This document shows, in pieces, positions 1-8,966 of a stretch of 64,000 nucleotides of DNA. Numbering within the stretch: position 1 is the first letter of the stretch; each line of letters starts with the position of its first letter. The translations under genes and the position numbers were made by a program. Under the pieces are notes generated by a model. It saw nothing but the letters and a program-made list of their open reading frames with translations. It was not told where the DNA came from and made no database searches. The DNA is from Dichelobacter nodosus. Its GTDB lineage: Bacteria; Pseudomonadota; Gammaproteobacteria; Cardiobacteriales; Cardiobacteriaceae. Where the stretch lies: assembly GCF_001263335.1 (NCBI RefSeq), contig NZ_LGVW01000034.1:1-64000 (forward strand). The letters run 5' to 3'.

Positions 1-22
1 TCTACCGCTGAGCTAACGACCC
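1..22 (-). tRNA. partial tRNA, probably tRNA-Lys, cut by window edge
   Basis: The first 22 bases are identical to the 5' end of the complete tRNA-Lys at 58-132 (acceptor 5' strand GGGTCGT followed by the D-arm start). Only the 5' part of the gene lies in the window, so its anticodon is not visible. Identity to the neighbour suggests a second tRNA-Lys copy in the same minus-strand transcript. Confidence 0.75.
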
Positions 23-57
23 AAGAAATCATTAAAAAGAGATTGAAACAGCAAAAA

Positions 58-132
58 TGGTGGGCCGTGAAGGAATCGAACCTTCGACCAATTGGTTAAA
101 AGCCAACTGCTCTACCGCTGAGCTAACGACCC
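58..132 (-). tRNA. tRNA-Lys (anticodon TTT)
   Basis: Read on the minus strand this folds as a full cloverleaf. The acceptor GGGTCGT pairs with ACGGCCC (one G-T pair), the D-arm is GCTCAGCGGTAGAGC, the anticodon loop CTTTTAA gives anticodon TTT, and the T-arm contains GGTTCGATTCC. The 3' CCA is encoded (58-60). It is followed downstream by a second tRNA copy that runs off the window edge. Confidence 0.95.
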
Positions 133-163
133 GAATAACGTTTAGACGATAAACTTACTCTTC

Positions 164-190
164 AACATTGATTTTTTAAAAATCAATGTT
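164..190. repeat. perfect 13-bp inverted repeat in tRNA-Lys leader
   Basis: Arms AACATTGATTTTT (164-176) and AAAAATCAATGTT (178-190) are perfect reverse complements around a single base. It lies between the putative tRNA promoter and the tRNA-Lys gene, so the transcript would form a long hairpin upstream of the tRNA. No U-tract follows on the minus strand, so it is not a classical terminator. It may be a processing site or a protein-binding palindrome. Confidence 0.7.
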
Positions 191-214
191 CCCTATGCGC
201 TCAAGAGGGAGTGC

Positions 215-242
215 ATTATAGTTAAAATTATGTTTGATGCAA
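215..242 (-). promoter_or_regulatory. putative sigma70 promoter for tRNA-Lys operon
   Basis: On the minus strand a perfect -10 TATAAT (215-220) is preceded after 16 bases by TTGCAT (237-242). A C-rich stretch follows the -10. The same TTGCAT-16-TAnAAT arrangement is seen before rnpB. The -35 match is weak, so the call rests mainly on the -10 and on position upstream of a stable RNA gene. Confidence 0.5.
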
Positions 243-278
243 GTTTATCAGCAAATTTTTTGCCAACCATTTGAAATA

Positions 279-1157
279 TTATTTATTTTTTAGGCGCGAT
301 AACCAATGATTACGCATCTGCAAACCGTGGCATAACGTTTCATATTCCGGCATTTGAGGCGTAATAATGCCGTGGCGAATACAGCAATCCAACATTACGA
401 GCGCCGAATTCGTTTTTACGTCGCCCTCGCGTAACATTTCGGGAATCTCTTCCAGCGGAACACAAATAAAATGCGCCACTTCGCCGTCCGTATTCTGCGG
501 TTCAAAATCGGCGGGCAAAAATAAATCGTATAAAAATAACACATCAGCGCGAATGCCATTATTTTGTTGCCAACAATAACTCACCATGCCCACCGATTGC
601 GCCGTTTGACTTAACGATTCGGGAATATTGGCTTCCTCGCGGCATTCTTTTTGCATATTGTTAAAAGCGGAAATCCCGTATGGCAAACCGCCGGCGGCGA
701 TTTGATCCCATTTATTCGGTTCGGTCGGTTTATTTGGTGCACGTTGCCCCAACCACATTGCCAAACCGTTTTTTCTGCGCACCAAACCATTAATATGAAC
801 GCCGTAACCACAACCGCCAAAAATGGGCATCGCCGCGCGTTCAATCAACGCTTGAGGCGCGTGGTAATATGACGGAGACAACGCAAATAATTCATCGCGC
901 CAACCCGTAACGTAACTATCGGCACGCATATTTGCCGTAATTTGTGCTAAGTGTTCTGAATTGCGCGCGCAATTCGCGCTTGCATCGCGCCATTGAACGC
1001 CCAAAGCATGAGAAACGAGATAAAAACCGTATTTTTCCAAAGTTTTCGGCGCCTGACGATGAATTAATCCCACCGGAACATCGCCAAAATATAAACGCAG
1101 ATAATAGTCAGGGTGAGCCGTATTCGCGGCAGCAATCAAATGGGATAAAGTCATCAT
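279..1157 (-). CDS. Nudix hydrolase with DUF4743-type N-terminal region
   Basis: A 292-residue protein. The N-terminal half resembles the DUF4743 region found in the yeast YJR142W / Tnr3-like group. The C-terminal half is a Nudix domain with the family's shortened box: GGLPYGISAF, then KECREEANIP around residues 155-180, including the REuxEE-like core CREEA. Known members remove phosphate from damaged thiamine diphosphate derivatives, so a thiamine-diphosphate clean-up role is plausible by family, not proven here. It sits alone on the minus strand, downstream of nothing obviously related and divergent from lpxK. Start is the first of two adjacent Met codons. Confidence 0.75.
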   Translation of the reverse strand: MMTLSHLIAAANTAHPDYYLRLYFGDVPVGLIHRQAPKTLEKYGFYLVSHALGVQWRDASANCARNSEHLAQITANMRADSYVTGWRDELFALSPSYYHAPQALIERAAMPIFGGCGYGVHINGLVRRKNGLAMWLGQRAPNKPTEPNKWDQIAAGGLPYGISAFNNMQKECREEANIPESLSQTAQSVGMVSYCWQQNNGIRADVLFLYDLFLPADFEPQNTDGEVAHFICVPLEEIPEMLREGDVKTNSALVMLDCCIRHGIITPQMPEYETLCHGLQMRNHWLSRLKNK

Positions 1158-1295
1158 GGCAATAAGGAAATGATTTAAAAAAGCGACGTTATCCTACTAA
1201 AATCCCCAACATGAAGAAAGCAGCGCTTTGATTCTTTTTTGGTAAAAGCTCGTTACAATGCTGCCTGTTTTTGATTTTGATTCATGGAAATAATA

Positions 1296-2303
1296 ATGCT
1301 GCGTGATATTCCTTTTTTTTGGCGGAAACGCTGCTGGCAATCGTGGGTGTTATTGCCGTTATCGCTGATTTTTCGGGCGCTGGTTTTATTGCGCCGTCAA
1401 TTGTACCGTTTGGGCGTGATTGCTTCTTACCGCGCGCCAGTGCCAGTTATCGTTGTGGGTAACGTCACAGTCGGCGGCAACGGCAAAACGCCTTTAGTGA
1501 TTGCGCTCGTCAACGCGTTACAAGAAAAAGGTTGGAAAGTGGGCGTTATCAGCCGCGGTTATGGCGGCAACCGGCGAAAACCCGTTTTAGTGAACGAAAA
1601 AAGCGACGTGCGCACCGTTGGCGATGAGCCGCTACTCATTCATCAAAAAACCCGTGCGCCGGTTTCGGTTTATTATCGCCGGCAGCGCGCCATCGAAAAT
1701 TTATTAATGCATTTTCCAGAAACCGAACTCATCATCAGCGACGACGGTTTGCAACATTATGCATTGCAATATGATTGCGCTTTATTAGCGATTGCCGCGG
1801 ATTTTGGTTTGGGCAATGGTTTTTGTTTACCGGCGGGGGCACTGCGCGAACCGCTGCCGCCGTTTGCAACGATTGATGCCATCATCACCACCGGCAAAAT
1901 GTCTACCGCTTTACCAATTTCGGCGCCACAATTTGTTACCACTTTTAAAAATGATCAGTTTTACCGCAGTAACGGTGAACGCATCAGCATCGAAACGCTC
2001 AAAGAAAATCCGCTTTACGTGGTCACGGCAATTGCGCGTCCAGAACGTTTTTTAAATCGGTTGCACGCGTTGGGCATTTCGCCCGTCATCAGCAAAATTT
2101 TTGCCGATCACGCCATGCTTCACGAAAGTATGCTGACTTTTGCCGCCGATGGTTTGATTTTAATGACCACAAAAGATCAAGTAAAAACACAAAACTGGTC
2201 GGCATTTTGGCAAGAAAAAATCATCGTATTAAGCGATGAATTAACCATTGATGAAGAACTGATTTCCCTGATTTTGTCGTGCGCGACAAGAACCCGAAAA
2301 TAA
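1296..2303 (+). CDS. lpxK: tetraacyldisaccharide 4'-kinase LpxK
   Basis: Phosphorylates the 4' position of the lipid A disaccharide precursor at the inner membrane, the last step before Kdo addition. The sequence shows an N-terminal hydrophobic membrane-associating segment (about residues 15-32), the P-loop-like motif GNVTVGGNGKTPL (about 55-67), the segment SRGYGG, and the conserved ISDDGLQHY. Length (335 aa) fits the family. An upstream in-frame ATG exists at 1284, but the second ATG at 1296 has GGAA at a better distance, so 1296 is preferred. The 3' end lies 11 bases before the MoxR gene, suggesting cotranscription. No msbA or kdsB is adjacent. Confidence 0.93.
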   Translation: MLRDIPFFWRKRCWQSWVLLPLSLIFRALVLLRRQLYRLGVIASYRAPVPVIVVGNVTVGGNGKTPLVIALVNALQEKGWKVGVISRGYGGNRRKPVLVNEKSDVRTVGDEPLLIHQKTRAPVSVYYRRQRAIENLLMHFPETELIISDDGLQHYALQYDCALLAIAADFGLGNGFCLPAGALREPLPPFATIDAIITTGKMSTALPISAPQFVTTFKNDQFYRSNGERISIETLKENPLYVVTAIARPERFLNRLHALGISPVISKIFADHAMLHESMLTFAADGLILMTTKDQVKTQNWSAFWQEKIIVLSDELTIDEELISLILSCATRTRK

Positions 2304-2314
2304 AAGGACGTTTT

Positions 2315-3244
2315 ATGTTAAACCCCGATCTCCATCTCCGTTTACAGCAAGCATTGCAACAATTAAACAGCATCATTTTAGACAAAGAAGAAACCATTGA
2401 ATTGGCGCTTTGTTGTTTGCTCGCGCGCGGTCACGTGTTATTAGAAGACTTGCCGGGCGTTGGTAAAACAACGTTAGCCAAAGCTTTTGCCGCAACGTTG
2501 GGACTTGATTTTCACCGCATTCAATTTACCGCAGATTTGCTGCCGGCGGACGTTTTGGGTTTTTCAACGTTGGACAACAATGCCGCGTTACATTTTCACG
2601 CCGGCGCGGTTTTTACCCAATTATTGCTTGCCGATGAAATTAACCGCGCCTCGCCTAAAAGTCAGTCAGCGCTTTTAGAAGCGATGGAAGAGCGTCAAGT
2701 AACCATTGAAGGGAAAACTTATCCGTTGCCGCAGCCGTTTTTTGTTTTTGCCACTCAAAATCCACAGGAACAAATCGGCACTTTTGCTTTGCCCGAATCG
2801 CAACTCGATCGGTTTTTAATGTGTTTATCTTTGGGATATCCCAGCCCAGAACAAGAAATTGCGTTGTTATCCGGACAACCGCGGCAAACGCTGTTACAAA
2901 CCGCGAAAATTTTATTAAGCGCCGACGATATTTTGGCACTACAACACGCTGCTGCCAGCATCACCGTTTCTAAAACACTGGCGCATTACGTGCAACAACT
3001 TTTAGCGTTTACCCGCGACCGCAGCCATTTTGCGCAAGGATTATCCACGCGCGCCGGACTCGCATTAATTCAAGCCGCGCGTGCTTACGCTTTATTAAAA
3101 CAATCGGCATTTGTGTTACCCGAACACGTGCAAAAAGTATTTATTGCCGTGGTGCAACATCGTTTACCGTTGTGGGAACAGCCGCTTTCTCAACGGCGCG
3201 CCAAAGTAGCGGCAATTTTAGAACAAGTTCCGGTGCCGTTATGA
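2315..3244 (+). CDS. MoxR-family AAA+ ATPase
   Basis: A 309-residue AAA+ protein of the MoxR/RavA type, thought to act as a chaperone or maturation ATPase. Walker A is EDLPGVGKT (about 44-52), Walker B LLLADEIN (about 103-110), and the sensor-1 region reads ATQNPQEQIG. The start at 2315 follows AAAGGA at 6 bases; longer in-frame starts would overlap lpxK. It overlaps the next gene by 4 bases (ATGA). The MoxR / DUF58 / transglutaminase trio is a widespread conserved block, often linked to cell-envelope or surface protein maturation; the substrate is unknown. Confidence 0.9.
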   Translation: MLNPDLHLRLQQALQQLNSIILDKEETIELALCCLLARGHVLLEDLPGVGKTTLAKAFAATLGLDFHRIQFTADLLPADVLGFSTLDNNAALHFHAGAVFTQLLLADEINRASPKSQSALLEAMEERQVTIEGKTYPLPQPFFVFATQNPQEQIGTFALPESQLDRFLMCLSLGYPSPEQEIALLSGQPRQTLLQTAKILLSADDILALQHAAASITVSKTLAHYVQQLLAFTRDRSHFAQGLSTRAGLALIQAARAYALLKQSAFVLPEHVQKVFIAVVQHRLPLWEQPLSQRRAKVAAILEQVPVPL

Positions 3245-4197
3245 TAGTGCGCCGCACGATTGCCGCCGTTCGCCGATATTGTTTAGCGCGTATGCCGGCG
3301 CGCGCCGAATATGTTTTTACTGTTGCGCGAAAAATGCCCATCGTGCCGACTCATTACGGTTTGGGATTTTTTATGTTGCTCGGCATGTTATTTATTTGGT
3401 CAGCCAATCATCGGTTGAATTTGGGTTATGCGCTGATTTTTCTTTTGCTGATGATCATGTTATTAAGCGCGGTATTAACCGCGCATTCTTTGGCGCAACT
3501 TAAAATTTACGTTGCTGATGCGCCGCCCGTTTGGGCAGGTGATCCGGCATATTTTCCGTTATACATCACAGAATTAGCACAAAAACCGCGGGCGGGATTG
3601 TGGATTTCGCAGAAAATGCAACTTCATTGGTGCGACGGCATCGCTGCCGGTGCAACAAAAGTGGAATATTTCAAACAAGAAACAACAAAACGCGGCTGGC
3701 AAACGCTCGACTTTTTGCAAATGTACAGCACATTGCCTTTTGGGCTTTTTGTATCTTGGCAATGGTTGCGGTGTTCGGCGCGGGTACTGGTTTATCCGCG
3801 TCCTGCTGGCAATCAACCGTTACCTTACGACGTTCAAACGCAAACGCAGGGAACCTTGCAATTATCCGGAAAAGGCGAAGAAGATTTGGCTGGTTTGAGC
3901 GTTTATCGCGCCGGCGATCCGTTATCACGCGTGGCGTGGAAACAATCGGCGCGCAGTAAAGAGCGTTTAATTAAACGTTTTTCCGGTGCGGCAGCGCAAA
4001 AAGTCGTATTAGATTTTGCCAAAACGCGCGGCGATACGGAGGCGCGTTTATCGCAAATGGCGCAGTGGATTTTGGATTGTGAAGCGCAAAAAATAAGTTA
4101 TTCATTTGTTTTAGAACATTATTATCTTGATTTTTCTTCCGGAAAAGAACACCGCGACCGCTGTTTGCAACGATTAGCCGAATATGAGTCGCCATAA
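3241..4197 (+). CDS. DUF58 domain-containing protein, MoxR partner
   Basis: A 318-residue protein starting at the ATG that overlaps the MoxR stop codon (ATGA), the classic coupling seen for this pair. Two hydrophobic stretches lie at about residues 40-80 (LGFFMLLGMLFIW and ALIFLLLMIMLLSAV), followed by a cytosolic or periplasmic domain with the DUF58 signature around DPLSRVAWKQSARSKERL. DUF58 proteins are regularly encoded between MoxR ATPases and TgpA-like transglutaminases. Function is unknown beyond this association. An upstream in-frame start at 3172 would overlap MoxR heavily and is not preferred. Confidence 0.88.
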   Translation: MIVRRTIAAVRRYCLARMPARAEYVFTVARKMPIVPTHYGLGFFMLLGMLFIWSANHRLNLGYALIFLLLMIMLLSAVLTAHSLAQLKIYVADAPPVWAGDPAYFPLYITELAQKPRAGLWISQKMQLHWCDGIAAGATKVEYFKQETTKRGWQTLDFLQMYSTLPFGLFVSWQWLRCSARVLVYPRPAGNQPLPYDVQTQTQGTLQLSGKGEEDLAGLSVYRAGDPLSRVAWKQSARSKERLIKRFSGAAAQKVVLDFAKTRGDTEARLSQMAQWILDCEAQKISYSFVLEHYYLDFSSGKEHRDRCLQRLAEYESP

Positions 4198-4208
4198 AGG
4201 AATACGCC

Positions 4209-6227
4209 ATGAAATTAATCCGTTTAGTTTCCGCACAAAATCATCAAGATTTTATTCCTCAAACCGTATGGTGGATACAACTTGCCATCAGCGCGTTATT
4301 TGTTTTGCCTTTATTATTTTTTCTGACGACGCCGGCAACGGTATTAATCATTTGCGCGCTGGCAATTCGCTTTTTAGCGTTATTTATTAAAAAAATGTCG
4401 CTCTCGTTGTGGGCAATTGTGCCGATTTTTTTAACGAGTTGCGTTTTATTGGGTTTTGTGTGGAAACAACAACAGGGCGTGAGTTTTGTTTTTGTGCATT
4501 TTTTGGTGTTGATGGCGATGTGTAAAATGCTGGAATCGCGCAATATCAATGATATTAAAGTGATTTTTCAGTTGCATTGGTGTTTGTTGTTCGCGCTTTT
4601 GATGTATACCCAATCGCCGTGGGCATTTTTATTTCTTTTGCTGGCAATCGTGGCGAATTTTTTTATGTTGATGCGCGCGATGCAACGCCACAGCCGCATA
4701 CAATCAGTTTATAACCGCCGCACGCTGGCATTTTTATTATTGTTTGCTTTTCCTTTTGCCGCGGTTTTATTTATTTTTGTGCCGCGCATCAATCCGATTT
4801 GGCGCATGCCGCAAATCCCCGAAAAACAAGTAACAGGTTTGCCCGATGAAATGTCTATGGGCGATTTGGCAGGTTTGGCGCGTTCAAATGAAATTACTTT
4901 TAGAGTACGGTTTTTAAATAACGCGGTGCCGCCGCGGCAAAAACTTTATTGGCGTGGTCCCGTATTGTGGCATTTTGATGGCAAAAATTGGACGCAGTGG
5001 GGACGCGATGCGTATCGTCCGCGCGAGCCGATGTTTTATCAAAAAAATGCCACGGTCGCGTACGAATGGACGCAAGTTAAACCCAATATGCATTGGTTAA
5101 CGCTTTTAGAATTGCCGATTGAATTGCCGCAAAAACGGCTCTCGATCGCGGCGGCGTGGCAAATTCGTTTACCCGATAATGCGCCACGCAATTACCGTTT
5201 TTTAGCACAATCTGCCACCGAGTATCGTTTGGCACCGGAATCGTTAACTTATTTGGAACGAAAAACGGCTACCGCGTTGCCGGTAACCGTTGATTTAACG
5301 CGGACGCGCGCGCTGGCAAAACGTTTATTTGATGAAAATGGACAAAATGCGCGCGGATTTGCGGCGGCATTTTTAAATTATTTAACAACGGAAGAATTTT
5401 ATTATTCTTTGGAACCGTTAGCCGGTGCCGGCAATGTGGAACGTTTTTTATTCGAGCAGCGGATCGGATTTTGTGAACATTATGCGCAGGCGATGGCGAT
5501 TGCCGCGCGCACGGTTGATATTCCCGCGCGCATTGTTTTGGGATATCAAGGCGCAACGTTTAATCCCCTCAGCGGCGATTGGGTGGTGCGGGAAGAGCAA
5601 GCGCATGCTTGGGTGGAATTATGGTTGGAAGGAAACGGCTGGACGCGTTTTGATCCCACGGCAGCCGTTGCACCGCATCGCATTCGCAGCGGTGGATTGT
5701 CGTCAGAAGTTTTTGCTCACGGCGAGGACGGTCGCGCTTTGAGTTCGCGGCTCGCTGAACGCGTTGCTACGATTGCGTGGTTGCGTAACGCTTTAGATGC
5801 GGGGCGCAGTTTTTGGCAAGATTGGATTATTCAAATGGACAGCCGTCAACAACAATTTTTATTAAACCACTTGGGATTGGGCGCGGTGCCGTTGGGTTAT
5901 GTTTTAGCGGCGGCAATTGCCATTTCAACGGGGATTTTGTTGGCGGGTTATTATTTTTGGCAACGGCAGTTGTCGTCCGATGATGCCGTAGCAAAAATGG
6001 CGCATCAATTGTTAATTAAATTGGAAAAACGGGGTTTTGTGAAGGCGCCGGCAATGCCGTTTGGCGTATTTTTGCGCAATATGGCAACGGCGGCAACGAA
6101 AATACCGGAAAAACAATGGGGTGACGCCGCAAATGCTTATGAAACGCTGCGTTATGGTAAAACGACCGCGCCCGCACAGCCGGCATTTGTGTGCGCGGCA
6201 TTGCGGCAAATTTTGCACGCGCTTTAA
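4209..6227 (+). CDS. TgpA-like transmembrane transglutaminase (DUF3488 + transglutaminase domain)
   Basis: A 672-residue membrane protein. About six hydrophobic segments occupy residues 20-200 (DUF3488 region), then a periplasmic transglutaminase-like domain with the catalytic triad visible as Cys422 (RIGFCEHYA), His466 (QAHAWVELW) and Asp482 (RFDPTAAV). A further membrane segment follows at about residues 560-580 (AAAIAISTGILLAGYY), and the C-terminal tail is cytoplasmic (DUF4129-like). Pseudomonas TgpA is the best-known relative. AAGGA precedes the start by 8 bases. It completes the MoxR-DUF58-TgpA set, so the three probably act together on the envelope. Confidence 0.9.
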   Translation: MKLIRLVSAQNHQDFIPQTVWWIQLAISALFVLPLLFFLTTPATVLIICALAIRFLALFIKKMSLSLWAIVPIFLTSCVLLGFVWKQQQGVSFVFVHFLVLMAMCKMLESRNINDIKVIFQLHWCLLFALLMYTQSPWAFLFLLLAIVANFFMLMRAMQRHSRIQSVYNRRTLAFLLLFAFPFAAVLFIFVPRINPIWRMPQIPEKQVTGLPDEMSMGDLAGLARSNEITFRVRFLNNAVPPRQKLYWRGPVLWHFDGKNWTQWGRDAYRPREPMFYQKNATVAYEWTQVKPNMHWLTLLELPIELPQKRLSIAAAWQIRLPDNAPRNYRFLAQSATEYRLAPESLTYLERKTATALPVTVDLTRTRALAKRLFDENGQNARGFAAAFLNYLTTEEFYYSLEPLAGAGNVERFLFEQRIGFCEHYAQAMAIAARTVDIPARIVLGYQGATFNPLSGDWVVREEQAHAWVELWLEGNGWTRFDPTAAVAPHRIRSGGLSSEVFAHGEDGRALSSRLAERVATIAWLRNALDAGRSFWQDWIIQMDSRQQQFLLNHLGLGAVPLGYVLAAAIAISTGILLAGYYFWQRQLSSDDAVAKMAHQLLIKLEKRGFVKAPAMPFGVFLRNMATAATKIPEKQWGDAANAYETLRYGKTTAPAQPAFVCAALRQILHAL

Positions 6228-6242
6228 TCGGCTGAAAATGTC

Positions 6243-6271
6243 TTGTTATTATTGGGTGAAGCGAATATAGT
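6243..6271 (+). promoter_or_regulatory. sigma70 promoter of suf operon
   Basis: TTGTTA (6243-6248) and TATAGT (6266-6271) are separated by exactly 17 bases, matching 4/6 and 5/6 of the consensus hexamers. The site lies about 30 bases before the first suf-operon start codon and its -10 falls inside the palindrome at 6264-6290. Confidence 0.7.
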
Positions 6272-6290
6272 ACTTCATTAGTTCTATATT
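6264..6290. promoter_or_regulatory. IscR/Rrf2-type palindromic operator over the suf promoter
   Basis: A 27-bp palindrome: left arm AATATAG-T-ACT, 5-base centre TCATT, right arm AGT-T-CTATATT. Ten of eleven arm positions pair. It keeps the ATA...ACT...AGT...TAT framework of IscR type 1 sites at the same spacing. It covers the -10 and probable +1, so binding of the Rrf2 protein encoded immediately downstream would block transcription. Binding itself is inferred. Confidence 0.65.
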
Positions 6291-6300
6291 GGAGCGTTTT

Positions 6301-6726
6301 ATGTTGCGGATTACCAAAGAAAGTGAATACGCTTTTTTGTTGTTATCGGTATTACTTTCTGAAGAAAGCGCCCAAAGTGCGGCAGTTTTAGCGAAAAAAA
6401 CCGGAATCGCCGCGCCGATGGCAAGCAAAGTGTTAAAACGTTTGCTCAAAGGCGATATTGTGCAATCGGTGCGTGGCGCGTACGGCGGTTATCGTTTGGC
6501 AAAAGCGGCTGAAACGATTACGGCTTTGGAAGTGGTCGCCGTAATCGAAGGGATGCCGGAATTGGTGGAATGTGTGGATCAGAATAAAAATTGCGATTTA
6601 TCAAGCAATTGTCCCATCAGTCCTTTTTGGCAACAGATGAATCAAGCGATTGAAACGATGCTCGCAGCAAAAACGTTGGCAGATATGCAGCGCGATGAAA
6701 ATATATGTTCTGGGAGAAATTCATGA
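6301..6726 (+). CDS. Rrf2-family SUF operon regulator (IscR-like)
   Basis: A 141-residue Rrf2 regulator. An N-terminal winged helix (residues 1-70, with [11 protein letters not shown] in the wing) is followed by the three-cysteine cluster motif C91-x6-C98-x5-C104 typical of [2Fe-2S]-binding IscR-like proteins. It would sense Fe-S status and control the operon it heads, via the palindrome at 6264-6290. The start at 6301 has GGAG at 6 bases; an earlier in-frame ATG at 6289 would put the start inside the operator. The stop overlaps sufB by 4 bases. Confidence 0.9.
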   Translation: MLRITKESEYAFLLLSVLLSEESAQSAAVLAKKTGIAAPMASKVLKRLLKGDIVQSVRGAYGGYRLAKAAETITALEVVAVIEGMPELVECVDQNKNCDLSSNCPISPFWQQMNQAIETMLAAKTLADMQRDENICSGRNS

Positions 6727-8177
6727 GTGAAGAAAAAGAGAAAAATGCGGCGTTAAAAGACATGGCGCAAAGTGAATATCGCTTTGGTTTTACAACAGAT
6801 ATTGAGCAGTTGACTTTGCCGGCGGGATTAAATGAATCGGTGATTCGCCATATTTCCAGCATGAAAAAAGAACCCGATTGGTTATTGAATTGGCGTTTGG
6901 AAGCGTATCGCATTTGGTTAACTTTAGAACAACCCGATTGGGGGCATTTAACCATCGCGCCAATTAATTATCAGGAAATTTCTTATTTTTCCGCACCCAA
7001 ATCGCAAACGAATGCGCCGAAAAGTTTGGCAGAAGTGGAGCCGGAAATTTTGGAAACCTATAAAAAGTTAGGCGTTCCAATTGAAGAGCAGGAATTATTG
7101 GCGGGCGTGGCAGTTGATGCGGTTTTTGATTCGGTTTCTGTGGCGACGAGTTACCGCGAACGTTTGGCAAAAGACGGCATTATTTTCTGTTCTTTTTCGG
7201 AGGCGGTGCAAAATTATCCGGATTTGGTGCGCCGATATTTAGGCACGGTGGTAGGCGCTGATGATAATTATTTTGCGGCATTAAATGCGGCAGTCTTTAC
7301 CGATGGATCTTTTTGTTACATTCCCGAACGTGTGCGCTGCCCGATGGAATTATCCACTTATTTCCGCATTAATGCGGCAAATACGGGGCAATTCGAACGC
7401 ACGTTAATCGTGGCAGAAAAAGGCGCTTATGTGTCGTATTTAGAAGGGTGCACGGCGCCACAACGCGATAGAAATCAATTGCATGCGGCGGTTGTTGAAA
7501 TCGTTGCGCAAGAAGAAGCGGAAGTGAAATATTCAACGGTGCAAAATTGGTATCCCGGCGATAAAGAAGGCAAGGGCGGTATTTATAATTTTGTTACTAA
7601 ACGCGGACTTGCCGCGCGCGCTGCCAAAATTTCTTGGACGCAGGTGGAAACCGGTTCAGCGATTACGTGGAAATATCCGAGCGTTATTTTGCAAGGCGAT
7701 GATTCGGTTGGTGAATTTTTTTCTGTGGCGTTAACGCGCGATTATCAACAAGCCGATACCGGCGCCAAAATGATTCATATCGGAAAAAATACAAAATCCA
7801 CCATCGTTTCCAAAGGCATTTCTTTAGGTTATGCGCAAAATGCATACCGCGGTTTGGTGAAAATTTTGCCGAGCGCTGATAACGCGCGCAATTTTTCCCA
7901 ATGCGATTCTTTGTTAATCGGCAGCCAATGCGGCGCGCATACTTTTCCTTATTTAATTACGCAAAACGCCAGCGCGCATGTTGAGCATGAAGCGACCACG
8001 GCAAAAATTGGCGCCGATCAAATTTTTTATTGTCTACAACGCGGATTATCCGAACAAGATGCGGTGAATTTAATCGTCAATGGTTTTTGTAAAGAAGTTT
8101 ATAACCAGTTACCAATGGAATTTGCGGTTGAAGCGCAGCGTTTAATCGATTTAAAACTAGAAGGCAGCGTAGGTTAA
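6723..8177 (+). CDS. sufB: Fe-S cluster assembly scaffold SufB
   Basis: Core scaffold subunit of the SufBC2D complex on which Fe-S clusters are built. The 484-residue protein has the family's C-terminal block ([22 protein letters not shown], split around the conserved Cys pair) and the [12 protein letters not shown] stretch with the metal-region His and Glu. The start chosen overlaps the regulator stop (ATGA) and has GGGAG upstream. An 18-base-longer start has no such site. Confidence 0.96.
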   Translation: MSEEKEKNAALKDMAQSEYRFGFTTDIEQLTLPAGLNESVIRHISSMKKEPDWLLNWRLEAYRIWLTLEQPDWGHLTIAPINYQEISYFSAPKSQTNAPKSLAEVEPEILETYKKLGVPIEEQELLAGVAVDAVFDSVSVATSYRERLAKDGIIFCSFSEAVQNYPDLVRRYLGTVVGADDNYFAALNAAVFTDGSFCYIPERVRCPMELSTYFRINAANTGQFERTLIVAEKGAYVSYLEGCTAPQRDRNQLHAAVVEIVAQEEAEVKYSTVQNWYPGDKEGKGGIYNFVTKRGLAARAAKISWTQVETGSAITWKYPSVILQGDDSVGEFFSVALTRDYQQADTGAKMIHIGKNTKSTIVSKGISLGYAQNAYRGLVKILPSADNARNFSQCDSLLIGSQCGAHTFPYLITQNASAHVEHEATTAKIGADQIFYCLQRGLSEQDAVNLIVNGFCKEVYNQLPMEFAVEAQRLIDLKLEGSVG

Positions 8178-8207
8178 CGTTTTTATTTATATTTTTGGGG
8201 CATTATC

Positions 8208-8966
8208 GTGTTACGTATTGAAAATTTACATGTTTCAGTTGAGCAAAAAAGCATTTTAAACGGAGTAAATCTCCATATTCCCGCCGGCGAAGTGCATGCC
8301 ATTATGGGACCAAACGGTTCCGGAAAATCGACTTTGGCAAACGTGATTGCTGGTTATCCTGATTATCAAGTAACCGCCGGCAATGTTTGGTTTAAAGATC
8401 AGGATTTGCTCGCTTTGGATCCGGAAGAACGCGCCCGCGAAGGCGTTTTTTTAGCGTTTCAATATCCGGTGGAAATTCCCGGCGTCAGTACGCTTTATTT
8501 TCTTAAAACCGCATTAAACGCCAAACGCAAACATCATAATCTGCCGCCGTTAGATGCGATAGATTTTCATCAATTCGTGATGGAACGTTTGCAACAAATC
8601 AAAATGGGCGAAGATTTTTTAAAACGCGCGGTTAACGTCGGCTTTTCCGGCGGCGAGAAAAAACGCAATGAATTATTGCAAATGTCCGTGCTCGAGCCGG
8701 ATTTAGCCGTGTTAGATGAAACGGATTCCGGATTGGATATTGATGCTTTGCGGGTGGTTGCTGATGGCGTTAATCAATTAATGGACGGCAAACGTTCGTT
8801 TTTAGTGATCACGCATTATCAGCGTTTACTGGAATATATTGTGCCGGACGTGGTGCACGTATTAGTTGACGGCAAAATTGTGCAAAGCGGTAGTAAAGAA
8901 TTGGCTTTGGAACTCGAAGCCAGCGGTTATCAAGATTATCGCGGCGCTAGAGGAGAGTCGAGATGA
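8208..8966 (+). CDS. sufC: Fe-S cluster assembly ATPase SufC
   Basis: ABC-type ATPase that drives conformational change in SufBC2D. The 252-residue sequence has Walker A GPNGSGKST (about 35-43), the signature FSGGEKKRNE and Walker B LAVLDETDSGLD, all standard for SufC. The start codon is GTG, with GGGG 7 bases upstream. It overlaps sufD by 4 bases. Confidence 0.96.
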   Translation: MLRIENLHVSVEQKSILNGVNLHIPAGEVHAIMGPNGSGKSTLANVIAGYPDYQVTAGNVWFKDQDLLALDPEERAREGVFLAFQYPVEIPGVSTLYFLKTALNAKRKHHNLPPLDAIDFHQFVMERLQQIKMGEDFLKRAVNVGFSGGEKKRNELLQMSVLEPDLAVLDETDSGLDIDALRVVADGVNQLMDGKRSFLVITHYQRLLEYIVPDVVHVLVDGKIVQSGSKELALELEASGYQDYRGARGESR

